IMG/VR virus record: IMGVR_UViG_3300007276_000011
Location: 1 to 46,374 of that record
DNA length: 46,374 nt
Strand: one strand, 5' to 3'
Source: a virus
Shown here piece by piece: positions 32,940 through 39,750 of this stretch (position 1 is the stretch's first letter; each line of letters starts with the position of its first letter). Both the position numbers and the translations under genes were made by a program. Under the pieces are notes generated by a model. That model saw nothing but the letters and a program-made list of their open reading frames with translations, was not told the origin of the DNA and did no database searches.

Positions 32940-33531
32940 TGTTTTTTAACTCCGCTTGTTGTTTTGCCGCTTCTGCTGCCGCGCTAAATTGCCCGTATGA
33001 CTTACCATCAATGTCACGCTCCCCAGCTTCTACTTTTTTGTGCAGTTCAGGGTATTTTGTACGCATGCGCCTGACAAATTGCGTCATAGTCATTTTTGCT
33101 GCTTCGTCGTAGCTCAAATTAAAATGCTCAACAGCTAAATCAATAAATTCGTATGCGTCAAACTCTGTTAGTGGTTCGCCTTTTTCACCTTTACTTTCAA
33201 CGTCACCGATAACCCCATGCTTAATACAGTGGCTGGCCAACACAATTAAGTCGTTAATTTGTTCGGGTGAAATATCTAATTCGTTTATACCATCATCAGT
33301 AACGGATAAGTCACCAAATAATTCAGGCGGAAAGTCCTCATCACAACATGATTGCAGTATAGAAAACGCTGAACAGTAAACATCAAGGGGGTCGCTACTA
33401 TGCAAGCCCTTGATTGTTTCTACTATGTCGTTCGGCTCGCCAATTTTAGAGATATTAATAAAAGAGGGTACGATGACGTATTTAACGCCATCGTATTCAA
33501 TAGAGCCGTGACCATACTTTTTTAAAAGCAT
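32932..33531 (-). CDS. Tail assembly chaperone
   Basis: A 199-residue acidic, mostly helical protein between tail tube and tape measure genes, the constant position of the chaperone that coats the tape measure before tube assembly. The segment FDAYEFIDLAVEHFNLSYDE, then MTQFVRRMRTKYPELHKK, is consistent with such proteins. It ends 8 bases inside the tape measure gene. I see no second overlapping frame of useful length, so there is no clear G/GT-type frameshift product. Confidence 0.75.
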   Translation of the reverse strand: MLLKKYGHGSIEYDGVKYVIVPSFINISKIGEPNDIVETIKGLHSSDPLDVYCSAFSILQSCCDEDFPPELFGDLSVTDDGINELDISPEQINDLIVLASHCIKHGVIGDVESKGEKGEPLTEFDAYEFIDLAVEHFNLSYDEAAKMTMTQFVRRMRTKYPELHKKVEAGERDIDGKSYGQFSAAAEAAKQQAELKNNG

Positions 33532-33541
33532 GATTAAGCCC

Positions 33542-34042
33542 TTAAGTTACTGGTGTTATCTTGATTGCATCAACGCCATTAAAGCCCGTGGCTGTAGCGC
33601 TAAATGTCATTGAAAATGTAACAGTATCGTTAGTGCCACCGCCTAGGCCAGGGCCTTGCGTGATATTAACGAAGATATTGTATTTCAAGCCGTAACCAGG
33701 CGCTGAAATCTCAAGCCATCCACAAGGCTGACGACCAGCCATTACTTCATCAACAAAATATTGCGTTAGCTCTAATTGATTTGACACTAATGCGGTGTCG
33801 GATTTATCAGCCCAGCCAGAAACTGTAATTTCTGCTGACAGCGTTGTAACTAATGTTGAGTTTACAGCGCCTGATACATCGCTTGTGTTGTCGGTGGTGT
33901 TACCCGTAAAGTCTAGGCTCTTTGTGTTGATTGAACCAAATACTTTAAATGTTGCAGCCGCCAAATCTAAATCTCCGCAGCCTTCCGCGAATTTTACGAT
34001 TAGATTGCGACCTGTCATGTTTCCAACTGAACAATCAGCCAT
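33542..34042 (-). CDS. Major tail tube protein (copy 1)
   Basis: A 166-residue beta-rich tube protein. It is followed by the chaperone and tape measure genes, as expected. CSVGNMTGRNLIVKFAEGCG at the start and NITQGPGLGGGTNDTVTFSM near the end are nearly identical in the second copy at 43055-43612; about three quarters of residues match over the shared length. Copy 2 carries a C-terminal extension, copy 1 ends with ITPVT. The gene has its own promoter (extended -10) and GGAG site. Confidence 0.85.
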   Translation of the reverse strand: MADCSVGNMTGRNLIVKFAEGCGDLDLAAATFKVFGSINTKSLDFTGNTTDNTSDVSGAVNSTLVTTLSAEITVSGWADKSDTALVSNQLELTQYFVDEVMAGRQPCGWLEISAPGYGLKYNIFVNITQGPGLGGGTNDTVTFSMTFSATATGFNGVDAIKITPVT

Positions 34043-34082
34043 AATGTTATTACTCCGAAGTTAAATGAATTAATTCAGTGTA

Positions 34083-34091
34083 ATTATACCA
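34083..34091 (-). promoter_or_regulatory. Extended -10 promoter of the tail genes
   Basis: TGGTATAAT on the minus strand (34091-34083) is a consensus extended -10 box without a clear -35, about 40 bases before the tail tube ATG. It lies just after the terminator at 34110-34135, so it starts a new late transcript. Confidence 0.6.
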
Positions 34092-34107
34092 CTTACGAGT
34101 AGATAAA

Positions 34108-34135
34108 AGAAAACCCACCGATTAGAGTGGGTTTT
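34108..34135 (-). terminator. Terminator between RNA region and tail genes
   Basis: AAAACCCAC (34110-34118) and GTGGGTTTT (34127-34135) form a perfect 9-bp stem with an 8-base loop. In the leftward direction it is followed by more Ts (TTTTCTTTT). It ends the tRNA/RNA transcript. Confidence 0.85.
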
Positions 34136-34168
34136 AGAGGGTTGGAAATAGAGAAGAGTGTATGGGTT

Positions 34169-34271
34169 GTGTGATAATTAATGACTCGAACCTGAACCAG
34201 CAGTTACTATCGAAACCGCTTTCATAGCTTAAACGAGATTAAGCAAGTCTACCATTAAAACAATTACACAC
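34169..34271 (-). ncRNA. Structured RNA with tRNA-like parts
   Basis: A 103-base element closed by a long helix (GTGTG/CACAC plus TAATT/AATTA with one bulge; 34169-34179 with 34262-34271). Inside, on the minus strand, are a D-arm-like GTTT-TAATGGT-AGAC (34261-34247), a perfect 6-bp hairpin with a 6-base loop (34244-34227), an 8-bp hairpin with one bulge and tetraloop (34227-34207), and a T-loop-like GGTTCGAGTC. The T stem does not pair and the anticodon loop is wrong, so it is not a normal tRNA. It could be a decayed long-variable-arm tRNA or a tRNA-like regulatory RNA. Confidence 0.45.
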
Positions 34272-34286
34272 ACCTATAAACTCTTT

Positions 34287-34315
34287 TAAAAGACCGCCCA
34301 AATAAATGAGCGGCT
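34287..34315 (-). terminator. Terminator after tRNA-Lys
   Basis: In the minus-strand RNA CCGCUC pairs with GGGCGG (plus positions 34314-34294, one G-U pair), followed by UCUUUU. It separates the tRNA-Lys transcript from the structured element at 34169-34271. Confidence 0.6.
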
Positions 34316-34348
34316 AAATCTAAATTGATTGGTACAGAATGCACCGGT

Positions 34349-34420
34349 TGTGAGCTATCGGACTTGAACCGATATACAGTAATTAAAAGTTACCAGCTTT
34401 GACAGTTAAGCTAAACTCAC
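34349..34420 (-). tRNA. tRNA-Lys (anticodon TTT)
   Basis: A complete 72-base cloverleaf: acceptor GTGAGTT/AGCTCAC (one G-T pair), D stem GCTT/AAGC, anticodon stem GGTAA/TTACT with loop CTTTTAA (anticodon TTT), a four-base variable loop and T stem ATCGG/CCGAT with loop TTCAAGT. The discriminator is A; the genome then reads ACC, so CCA must be added by the host enzyme. The D loop (AACTGTCA) lacks the second of the usual paired Gs. It would help translate the AAA-rich phage genes. Confidence 0.85.
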
Positions 34421-34453
34421 ACCATTGTATTCTATTTATATCTGTTAAGTGAT

Positions 34454-34520
34454 TGGTGGTGCGGCTATGGAATCGAACCAAAACACTGCAAGTGATGCAA
34501 ACCAATATTGCCACCGCACC
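34454..34520 (-). ncRNA. Short tRNA-like RNA with encoded CCA and no proper anticodon loop
   Basis: On the minus strand GGTGCGG and CCGCACC form a perfect acceptor stem followed by A and CCA. U8-like T, a perfect D stem GCAA/TTGC with a GG-containing loop, and a T arm with TTCGATT are present. Between D and T arms only a hairpin CACT-TGC-AGTG remains, about nine bases short of a normal tRNA. It cannot decode as it stands. It may be a degraded tRNA-Ala-like gene or a deliberate tRNA mimic. Confidence 0.5.
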
Positions 34521-34521
34521 A

Positions 34522-34869
34522 TAATTCTGCCTCACTCTATCTCGCGACCGTATTTAAACAACACCATTTTATCGACAATGGCATCGAGATTATCACCGCC
34601 TTATCTAGTAAGTTAATGAAAAACTGCTTTAACGCTCTTTCGCAATCAGCGCGTTAACTGATTCTGCGGGAGAAATTCAAACCCATGCTTGTATATTTCA
34701 TTATAGTCATCAATGGAAAAAAGGGGAAACCATCTAACTTAAACTATAAATCAACGCATATACCGGACGCTATTTTTATTGTTAATCCTTGTGACTAACC
34801 GCTGCACATGACAAACAATAGTCTAATTAAATTTATAGGTCAATCACTAATTGCATTAAATTTAATTTG
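34522..34869. other. Non-coding stretch with inverted repeats
   Basis: No gene of convincing length on either strand. Inverted repeats include ATCTCG/CGAGAT (34539-34544 and 34583-34590 region), CCATT/AATGG around 34564-34582, and TTAACGC/GCGTTAA around 34629-34658. These may be further folded RNA on the minus transcript that enters the tRNA region. The right part is AT-rich promoter sequence for the plus gene at 34933. Confidence 0.4.
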
Positions 34870-34898
34870 TTGACTATTTAAAGGTGGTGATGTACATT
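34870..34898 (+). promoter_or_regulatory. Promoter of the plus gene at 34933
   Basis: TTGACT (34870-34875) and TACATT (34893-34898) are 17 bases apart. The surroundings are full of TTAAATTTAATT and TTTAATTAAATT words like those before the other plus-strand islands. Confidence 0.6.
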
Positions 34899-34932
34899 TA
34901 ATTAAATTGTTTTTACTTAACAAAGGTAAGTT

Positions 34933-35295
34933 ATGAGAGATTTAACAGAAGAAGAATTGAAATTAGCGCCTGATTGGGCTACGCATTATTTTAAAGATGA
35001 TGACGGAGATATATTGTTTGAGTCCACCAATGGATATCAGTGGGCTGTAGGGTTAAAGCTAAAGAAAAGGGTGGTAGTTAGGGGTTATAGCGTTAAGCTA
35101 TCAAAGCCGATAAAACCATTTGAAATAAGCCGGTATCAATTTTCAGATAAAGACATTAGGTTTTCTAATTTATGCAATTCAAAAATGGAACTTGCTCTTG
35201 ACGACTGCGGAATTGAGCATTACTTTACGCTACATAAAAACGACGCCATAGCAATAGCTAAGACCTTAGGTATAACAGCAAAAGACTTAACCTAG
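34933..35295 (+). CDS. Hypothetical protein, paralogue of 43749-44138
   Basis: A 120-residue protein, alone on the plus strand inside the late region, with its own promoter and AAAGGTAAG before the ATG. Its C-terminal half (KPFEISRYQFSD, then a final AIAKTLGITAKDL) matches the protein at 43749-44138 (KPFDFESYKFSD, AMAKALGMTGENL). Both genes lie next to, and diverge from, a tail tube gene copy. Function unknown. It ends in a 4-base overlap with the convergent tail terminator gene. Confidence 0.7.
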   Translation: MRDLTEEELKLAPDWATHYFKDDDGDILFESTNGYQWAVGLKLKKRVVVRGYSVKLSKPIKPFEISRYQFSDKDIRFSNLCNSKMELALDDCGIEHYFTLHKNDAIAIAKTLGITAKDLT

Positions 35296-35732
35296 GCACC
35301 AAATTTAACTATCAACGGTATTTCACAATAAGGGCGGCTATCATCAAGCGGATATGGCCCACCTTTTCCTAGCGCCTGAATTGCTATAATGCACTCGTCA
35401 GAACTAGCAAAGTTCTTACGCAACCAGTTTCTAATGTCATCAGTTAAGCCCGTAACTATTGGCGCATCATCAAGATTAGCTTTACCAAATACATAAACGC
35501 TAACAGGGTATTGACTAAAGTTAACAGACCCGTCTGCTATTTGGTCATTGCCAGCTAATCGCACTTGCAACAATCTTTGATCGCTCGGTAATTCTGTCAA
35601 ATCAACCATACCAGATGCGCTTAACGTTGCGCCTTGCGCATTGCCTTGGTAGTCGGTAAATGAAGCCAACAACCCACTTGACCGAATGTGATTTAGTACG
35701 CGCTGACTTTCAAAATCTGCTAGTAGTGTCAT
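35292..35732 (-). CDS. Tail terminator protein
   Basis: A 146-residue alpha/beta protein in the place of lambda gpU/HK97 gp10-followers: after the neck genes and before the tail tube. It starts with a helix containing FESQRVLNHIRSSGLLASF, and has beta strands such as VNFSQYPVSVYVFG. It would cap the finished tube and attach it to the head. The assignment is by order, size and general sequence character. Confidence 0.7.
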   Translation of the reverse strand: MTLLADFESQRVLNHIRSSGLLASFTDYQGNAQGATLSASGMVDLTELPSDQRLLQVRLAGNDQIADGSVNFSQYPVSVYVFGKANLDDAPIVTGLTDDIRNWLRKNFASSDECIIAIQALGKGGPYPLDDSRPYCEIPLIVKFGA

Positions 35733-36124
35733 ATTTTAAATATCTCTAAGTATTTCTGAATATTGGCTTTACCCTCTGGTGATTCAAAGCCGTATTCTAA
35801 AAAGTGCGGTGTCGCGTTAGGGTTCCAAGCTGGGCCTTTCTTATTTGCTGGCGCTCTTGGTTTCCACTTGTAAACGCCATCGTTAAGAATTGACGCATAC
35901 ATAGTATTGTAGCTTAGCGTGCCTTTTATATACCCTACACCTTTTGTCACATCAAACATCTGGCTATTGTGCAGCGTGCCAAACTCAAGCGGCGCTTTCT
36001 CCTTTGACAAAATACCAGCCTGAGCGCCAACAGCGTTAATAAACTGCAAGCTTTTCTTGTTGGTAACATCACCGACAAAGCTTTTCATTCTGGCTTTTAT
36101 TTGATTAGCTCCGACAACTGGCAT
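35729..36124 (-). CDS. Neck/tail completion protein, HK97 gp10-like
   Basis: A 131-residue protein. The pattern of an N-terminal helix with KARMKSFVGDVTNKKSLQFI, then APLEFGTLHNSQMF and YNTMYASILNDGVYKWKPRA, then a final ATPHFLEYGFES is typical of HK97 gp10-like minor tail/neck proteins. It overlaps the tail terminator gene by ATGA. Confidence 0.78.
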   Translation of the reverse strand: MPVVGANQIKARMKSFVGDVTNKKSLQFINAVGAQAGILSKEKAPLEFGTLHNSQMFDVTKGVGYIKGTLSYNTMYASILNDGVYKWKPRAPANKKGPAWNPNATPHFLEYGFESPEGKANIQKYLEIFKI

Positions 36125-36126
36125 AG

Positions 36127-36258
36127 TTATGGTCCTGTAAATTCTGAGCCTAAAAAATCTAAACCTTGGTCGTCACCAATGCCGCTTGAGCCGCCACCAA
36201 TAAGTGGCTCGTAGTCATCTGAAATAATAGTCCATTTTTCTTCTTTAAATTTAATCAT
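36127..36258 (-). CDS. Very small acidic protein
   Basis: A 43-residue frame (starts MIKFKEEKWTIISDDYEPLI) with AAAAGGTG upstream, followed two bases later by the neck protein start. It ends in a glycine/serine- and acid-rich tail. Position in the tight late operon supports it; function unknown. Confidence 0.55.
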   Translation of the reverse strand: MIKFKEEKWTIISDDYEPLIGGGSSGIGDDQGLDFLGSEFTGP

Positions 36259-36262
36259 GTAA

Positions 36263-36388
36263 TCACCTTTTGGTTAGTTTGTAAATGGCTTTGCCATTGT
36301 CAATCTTGTGGAACTTATATGAGTAAGTGCAGCTGTCATCATATATTAACTTGCTAAAACCCAATGCAATTACAGCTAAAATAATCAC
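36263..36388 (-). CDS. Very small protein with hydrophobic start (GTG)
   Basis: A 41-residue frame starting at GTG 36388 that overlaps the preceding stop (GTGA). The start is hydrophobic (IILAVIALGFSKLIYDDSC), perhaps a signal anchor, and the end is basic. AGGAGATT-like sequence lies upstream (GGAGATTGTTAC). Function unknown. Confidence 0.45.
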   Translation of the reverse strand: MIILAVIALGFSKLIYDDSCTYSYKFHKIDNGKAIYKLTKR

Positions 36389-36741
36389 GTAACAATCTCC
36401 AAGTCGTCAATATCACCAAGCTCTGAGCAATCCTGTAGCGCGACAATTCGTATTGCCTCAGCCTTATCTGCATCACTGGGTTTAGCTATTAAGCTTTGGT
36501 CTCCTAAAGCTATAAAGTCACCATATGATGGATTTTCACTAAGCACCTCAAGCCAAAATGTAGACTGAGGATTAAACTCAACTCCCATAGTATCAGTTCG
36601 GTTTGTGCTGCCACCTTGTTGATAGCACGCTTGAGTAGTTACAACATCATAAGTCGTAGTTTTTTCATTACCAAAGCCAGACGTACGCTTAAACCATATG
36701 GTCACAGTTTTATTTGATGTTTCGCGAGTTTCTATACTCAT
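36385..36741 (-). CDS. Head closure/connector protein (putative)
   Basis: A 118-residue beta-rich protein between the adaptor and the neck protein genes, where the head-closure (stopper) protein usually is. VTIWFKRTSGFGNEKTTTYD and FNPQSTFWLEVLSENPSYGD suggest strands. It overlaps the adaptor gene by ATGA. Assignment by gene order only. Confidence 0.6.
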   Translation of the reverse strand: MSIETRETSNKTVTIWFKRTSGFGNEKTTTYDVVTTQACYQQGGSTNRTDTMGVEFNPQSTFWLEVLSENPSYGDFIALGDQSLIAKPSDADKAEAIRIVALQDCSELGDIDDLEIVT

Positions 36742-37121
36742 TGCGGATTGTCCGCAGGGTAAACAGTACCAGCAGTGCCAACAAGGAAATACGAATCATC
36801 AGTAGGCAAGCAGAAATTAGTATCGGACTTATATGCAGCCTCTAGTAGCGCATTATCATATTCACCCGAATCACCGTATTTGTTTTGCTTGAAGTTACGA
36901 CTTGCACCGTTAGGAGCTTTACGGCTTGTTACTTGACTCTCACCGCTCACTGCTTGCAATGTACCAGCCATGTAGCTGTTTGCTATATCATCAGCAATAG
37001 CTTCATCGTAAGAGCTTGTGAGGCATGCGTAAATACTTGCAAATGCGTCAATCTTGGCTTGAATAACAATATCGTTACCAGTGCCGCCGTATGCCTTCAC
37101 TGTTTCTAATGTGAACGCCAT
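36738..37121 (-). CDS. Head-tail adaptor protein (putative)
   Basis: A 127-residue protein starting at ATG 37121 with GGGGG upstream; TTG 37127 is an alternative. An N-terminal helix (DAFASIYACLTSSYDEAIAD) and later ALLEAAYKSDTNF recall the helical adaptor proteins that dock on the portal. It is followed by the closure and neck genes. Assignment by order and helical character. Confidence 0.65.
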   Translation of the reverse strand: MAFTLETVKAYGGTGNDIVIQAKIDAFASIYACLTSSYDEAIADDIANSYMAGTLQAVSGESQVTSRKAPNGASRNFKQNKYGDSGEYDNALLEAAYKSDTNFCLPTDDSYFLVGTAGTVYPADNPQ

Positions 37122-37123
37122 TG

Positions 37124-37327
37124 TCAAACCCCCATGAAGCCAAATGATTTAATTAATAAAAAGGTTATTGATGCAGATATCATTGCACCAATAAGAAACC
37201 CAATCACAAATTTGAAATCTGAACTTGTATCTGCGTTATATTTTATACCAACATACTGCACGGTAGGCGGCCCTTCCAACTTGCACTCATCTATATTTGG
37301 ATTCATTTCATTAGCTGAATGCATCAT
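37124..37327 (-). CDS. Small membrane protein
   Basis: A 67-residue protein starting at ATG 37327, overlapping the previous stop by ATGA. A soluble N-terminus with one cysteine is followed by one long hydrophobic helix at the end (FVIGFLIGAMISASITFLLI). It is the third membrane protein in a row, placed among structural genes. Confidence 0.65.
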   Translation of the reverse strand: MMHSANEMNPNIDECKLEGPPTVQYVGIKYNADTSSDFKFVIGFLIGAMISASITFLLIKSFGFMGV

Positions 37328-37647
37328 GCACCTCCAAAAACCGGTATTCCTGCCGCTTTTGCTGCAACAGCTAGAATTCCTATGCAAAAAATAGGGATAC
37401 CCCACTTAACAAGCACGGAATCAAATATCTTTTTTATGCCGCCGACCCAGTTAATATACTGCTGGTTGTCGTCCATTTTATCCTCCACCTTAGTCAGTCT
37501 AATGTCCATATTAGCATCACGCTCAGCCCTTACTCGCTCTTGAATTACAAGCTCATTAACCGAGTTTGCCAGATTACTTACTGCCGCTGACATTGATTCA
37601 ATATTTTTATTGATGTGCCTTATTTCTGCTGCGTTTTCATCACTCAT
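37324..37647 (-). CDS. Coiled-coil protein with C-terminal membrane helix
   Basis: A 107-residue protein starting at ATG 37647, coupled to the previous gene by ATGA. Residues about 3-60 form a charged coiled coil (EIRHINKNIESMSAAVSNLA). A membrane helix follows at about 78-105 (VLVKWGIPIFCIGILAVAAK). This layout resembles XhlA-type phage proteins, which act in lysis, but similarity is only in topology. GGATAAAATGG-like context is normal. Confidence 0.65.
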   Translation of the reverse strand: MSDENAAEIRHINKNIESMSAAVSNLANSVNELVIQERVRAERDANMDIRLTKVEDKMDDNQQYINWVGGIKKIFDSVLVKWGIPIFCIGILAVAAKAAGIPVFGGA

Positions 37648-38213
37648 AATAATCTTTTGTTGATTTGCCAATTTTTAATAGTATACCAAAAATATAGGAA
37701 AGCGTAATTATTGCGCAGGAAACTGAAAGCACAAGCAAGCTTATCCACCATATCGTCAATGATGGATCTTGGTTTATAAAGCGATATAATGAGGCACACA
37801 TGAATGAACAAAATGATGTTCTCATAATTACGCCAAGTAAGCGTCTCAGTGTATGCATTTATATACGAGTCCCAAGTCATCAACAGTAAGAATGAAATCA
37901 TTATAGCACAGCACAAAAGGGTGTTTCTGTTTGTTGTATTGCGTATATGTACGCCAGCAATGCATAGCCATGATATAAGGTATGCGCAGTAAAATGAAAG
38001 CCCATATATTGGAGCACTTAATCTTGATGGTATAAAATCAATAAGCACTACAATCTCGCATAATAAAAAAGCCATACCAAATAGGTATGACTTTCTAATA
38101 GTTAAAATATAGGCAATAAAAATTACATTACTTAGATTTTGGCTTGTTACCACCTTGCTGTGCTGGACGGCTAGGCTTAGAAGTTCCACCCATATCAAAA
38201 AATCCTCAATCAT
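37644..38213 (-). CDS. Polytopic membrane protein
   Basis: A 189-residue protein with about five hydrophobic helices (for example NVIFIAYILTI, LFGMAFLLCEIVVLIDFI, LSFYCAYLISWLCIAGV, TLLCCAIMISFLLLMTW, IILFIHVCLIISLY). The true start is doubtful: ATG 38213 lacks a ribosome binding site. In another frame a 21-residue lysine-rich peptide (MGGTSKPSRPAQQGGNKPKS) begins at 38193 after GAGGA and ends near 38128, so the membrane protein may start later. The end is coupled to the coiled-coil gene. Function unknown. Confidence 0.55.
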   Translation of the reverse strand: MIEDFLIWVELLSLAVQHSKVVTSQNLSNVIFIAYILTIRKSYLFGMAFLLCEIVVLIDFIPSRLSAPIYGLSFYCAYLISWLCIAGVHIRNTTNRNTLLCCAIMISFLLLMTWDSYINAYTETLTWRNYENIILFIHVCLIISLYKPRSIIDDMVDKLACAFSFLRNNYAFLYFWYTIKNWQINKRLL

Positions 38214-38237
38214 ATTAATAGAGCCTATATTGTAGCA

Positions 38238-38642
38238 TTAAATTAATCCATGCGGCTTTTTCATAACTCTATAGCGCTGCCATCTTGTACCAACCGCGCT
38301 AATCAATGCGACCTTTGCAGCCTCAAGTATTTCGTATATGTCGTCAAACTCACAAGGCTTTATTTCTCTTATCAATCTGTAACTTTGCTTTGCATCGTAA
38401 TCATGCCAAGTCTCATCAAAAAACTTGCCGCCTTTGGAGTTGATAAAGTGAATTACACCCCTCTCCCCACCAGCCCAAGCAAGCCAAACCTTATCACCCC
38501 TGCCAGCTCTATATGCCGCTACAGCATTGGCATGGCAAGCTCTATTTGACAGGGCAAACTCTGCATTTATTAGCTTGTCACTATCAACTTTAGGGTAGTG
38601 GGTTACAGCAAACGCATTTACTCTTTTTCGAATGTCACTCAT
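38238..38642 (-). CDS. Hypothetical protein with possible cysteine-peptidase-like motif
   Basis: A 134-residue protein. The central part NRACHANAVAAYRAG, then VIHFINSKGGKFFDETW, places Cys36, His65 and Asp76 in the order of papain-like enzymes (Cys on a helix start, His in a strand, acid in the next). This is an inference from pattern, not a recognised family. It overlaps the preceding gene by 4 bases. The C-terminal end is a basic helix. Confidence 0.6.
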   Translation of the reverse strand: MSDIRKRVNAFAVTHYPKVDSDKLINAEFALSNRACHANAVAAYRAGRGDKVWLAWAGGERGVIHFINSKGGKFFDETWHDYDAKQSYRLIREIKPCEFDDIYEILEAAKVALISAVGTRWQRYRVMKKPHGLI

Positions 38643-39214
38643 AAATCACCATATTCCTTTGCAGCTAAATCGAACTGCTCAACTTTATTTATCATGTTTT
38701 TAACTTGAGTATAAGTAACCCCTTTGCTTGATGAGCTCTCGTTAATACCCGCCCCGTTATCTATGCAATCAACTGTAGCAGCTTGAACTTTTCGGTTTAC
38801 CTCTCTGCCACCCATTACCTGAGCCATAACCTCAATCTTTGACATCGTGCTTGAAGGCCAGTTTGATAAAGCATGATGCGTTGGCACCAATCTTTTTACA
38901 GCCAATCGCTTGCCGTGATACTTTATAATGCTGCCATGTGGTAATTCATTTTCATAAGCATCTCTATCAAACAGGTAAAGTCTTGCTGACTCAATCAGTT
39001 TATCGCTAGGATTAACACCAGACAACACCTTTCTAAGTAGTGAGAGTAAGTAATCGAATTGCTCTACAGTTGATATAGGGTGGTCTTTGCTGGTGCTAGG
39101 AAGCAGCTCAAACTCACCTTTAACTAAGTTAATGCCCATGCCGTTTAGCATGCGGTTGTTAATTCTGCCAACCAAGTTTAATTCGCTAATCTTTTCTTGT
39201 GATAGTTTTGTCAT
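38639..39214 (-). CDS. Hypothetical protein
   Basis: A 191-residue protein, first gene of the minus block ending at 35292. No known domain. An N-terminal helical part, a central basic segment (GKRLAVKRLVPTHHALSNWP) and a C-terminal helix are seen. It is divergent from the plus island at 39326; the AT-rich region 39215-39325 serves both. Confidence 0.6.
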   Translation of the reverse strand: MTKLSQEKISELNLVGRINNRMLNGMGINLVKGEFELLPSTSKDHPISTVEQFDYLLSLLRKVLSGVNPSDKLIESARLYLFDRDAYENELPHGSIIKYHGKRLAVKRLVPTHHALSNWPSSTMSKIEVMAQVMGGREVNRKVQAATVDCIDNGAGINESSSSKGVTYTQVKNMINKVEQFDLAAKEYGDL

Positions 39215-39253
39215 TTATTTACAGCCTCTAATTAAGATGAGTTAAGTATATAT

Positions 39254-39295
39254 CTAAAATTAATTATTGACAACACTTGAAGTTTAAATTAAATT
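39254..39295 (+). promoter_or_regulatory. Promoter of the plus island 39326-40447
   Basis: TTGACA (39267-39272) and TAAATT (39290-39295) are 17 bases apart. CTAAAATTAATT (39254-39265) is shared with 3645-3656 and AAATTAATTATTGA (39257-39270) with 16470-16483. Confidence 0.68.
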
Positions 39296-39325
39296 TAGTG
39301 CAACTTAACTGAGAGGGTAGAGATT

Positions 39326-39637
39326 ATGAGCATAACAAAAGGCAAGTGGGAGGCTGTAGAGAATGACCACTTTATTGATATTAAAGTAGATGGAAATCCT
39401 ATAGCTCAGGTTATTGTAAATCAATATGCTGATGTAGATAAAGAGCAAATGCGAGCTAATGCGCGAATGATGGCGCTAGCTCCTGAGCTGTGCGAGCGCC
39501 TAAGTAAGGCTAATGACGAGATTGCTTTTTTGATAAATATATACAACAAGAAGGTTAAAGACCCTGCTAATTTCATAGATGCTGAAACGTGTCACGACAA
39601 TCAGCTATTCATAGCAAAATTAAAAGGCGAGCTTTAA
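39326..39637 (+). CDS. Hypothetical protein
   Basis: A 103-residue protein with GAGAGGGTAGAG before the ATG. It begins with two strands (GKWEAVENDHFIDIKVDGNP, AQVIVNQY) followed by ANARMMALAPELCERLSKAN, a pattern frequent in small phage proteins of unknown role in which a strand pair precedes an 'A.LIA.APE' helix. First gene of its plus-strand island. Confidence 0.7.
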   Translation: MSITKGKWEAVENDHFIDIKVDGNPIAQVIVNQYADVDKEQMRANARMMALAPELCERLSKANDEIAFLINIYNKKVKDPANFIDAETCHDNQLFIAKLKGEL

Positions 39638-39748
39638 ATGCTGCACTTTCTAGCTGAGTACGGCTTATTATTCTTTGGTGCTATTGCTGTAGCGCTTTGT
39701 ATTGGTCTGCAAGTGGTGGATTTTATTATTTGGATTAGCGGAGAGTAA
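39638..39748 (+). CDS. Very small membrane protein
   Basis: A 36-residue frame starting right after the previous stop. It is one hydrophobic helix (YGLLFFGAIAVALCIGLQVV) with short polar ends. Unknown function. Confidence 0.5.
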   Translation: MLHFLAEYGLLFFGAIAVALCIGLQVVDFIIWISGE

Positions 39749-39750
39749 GT

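Noticed and set aside
34540-34700. Further tRNA genes
   Set aside because: Inverted repeats exist, but no acceptor, D arm and T loop in the right order could be found on either strand.
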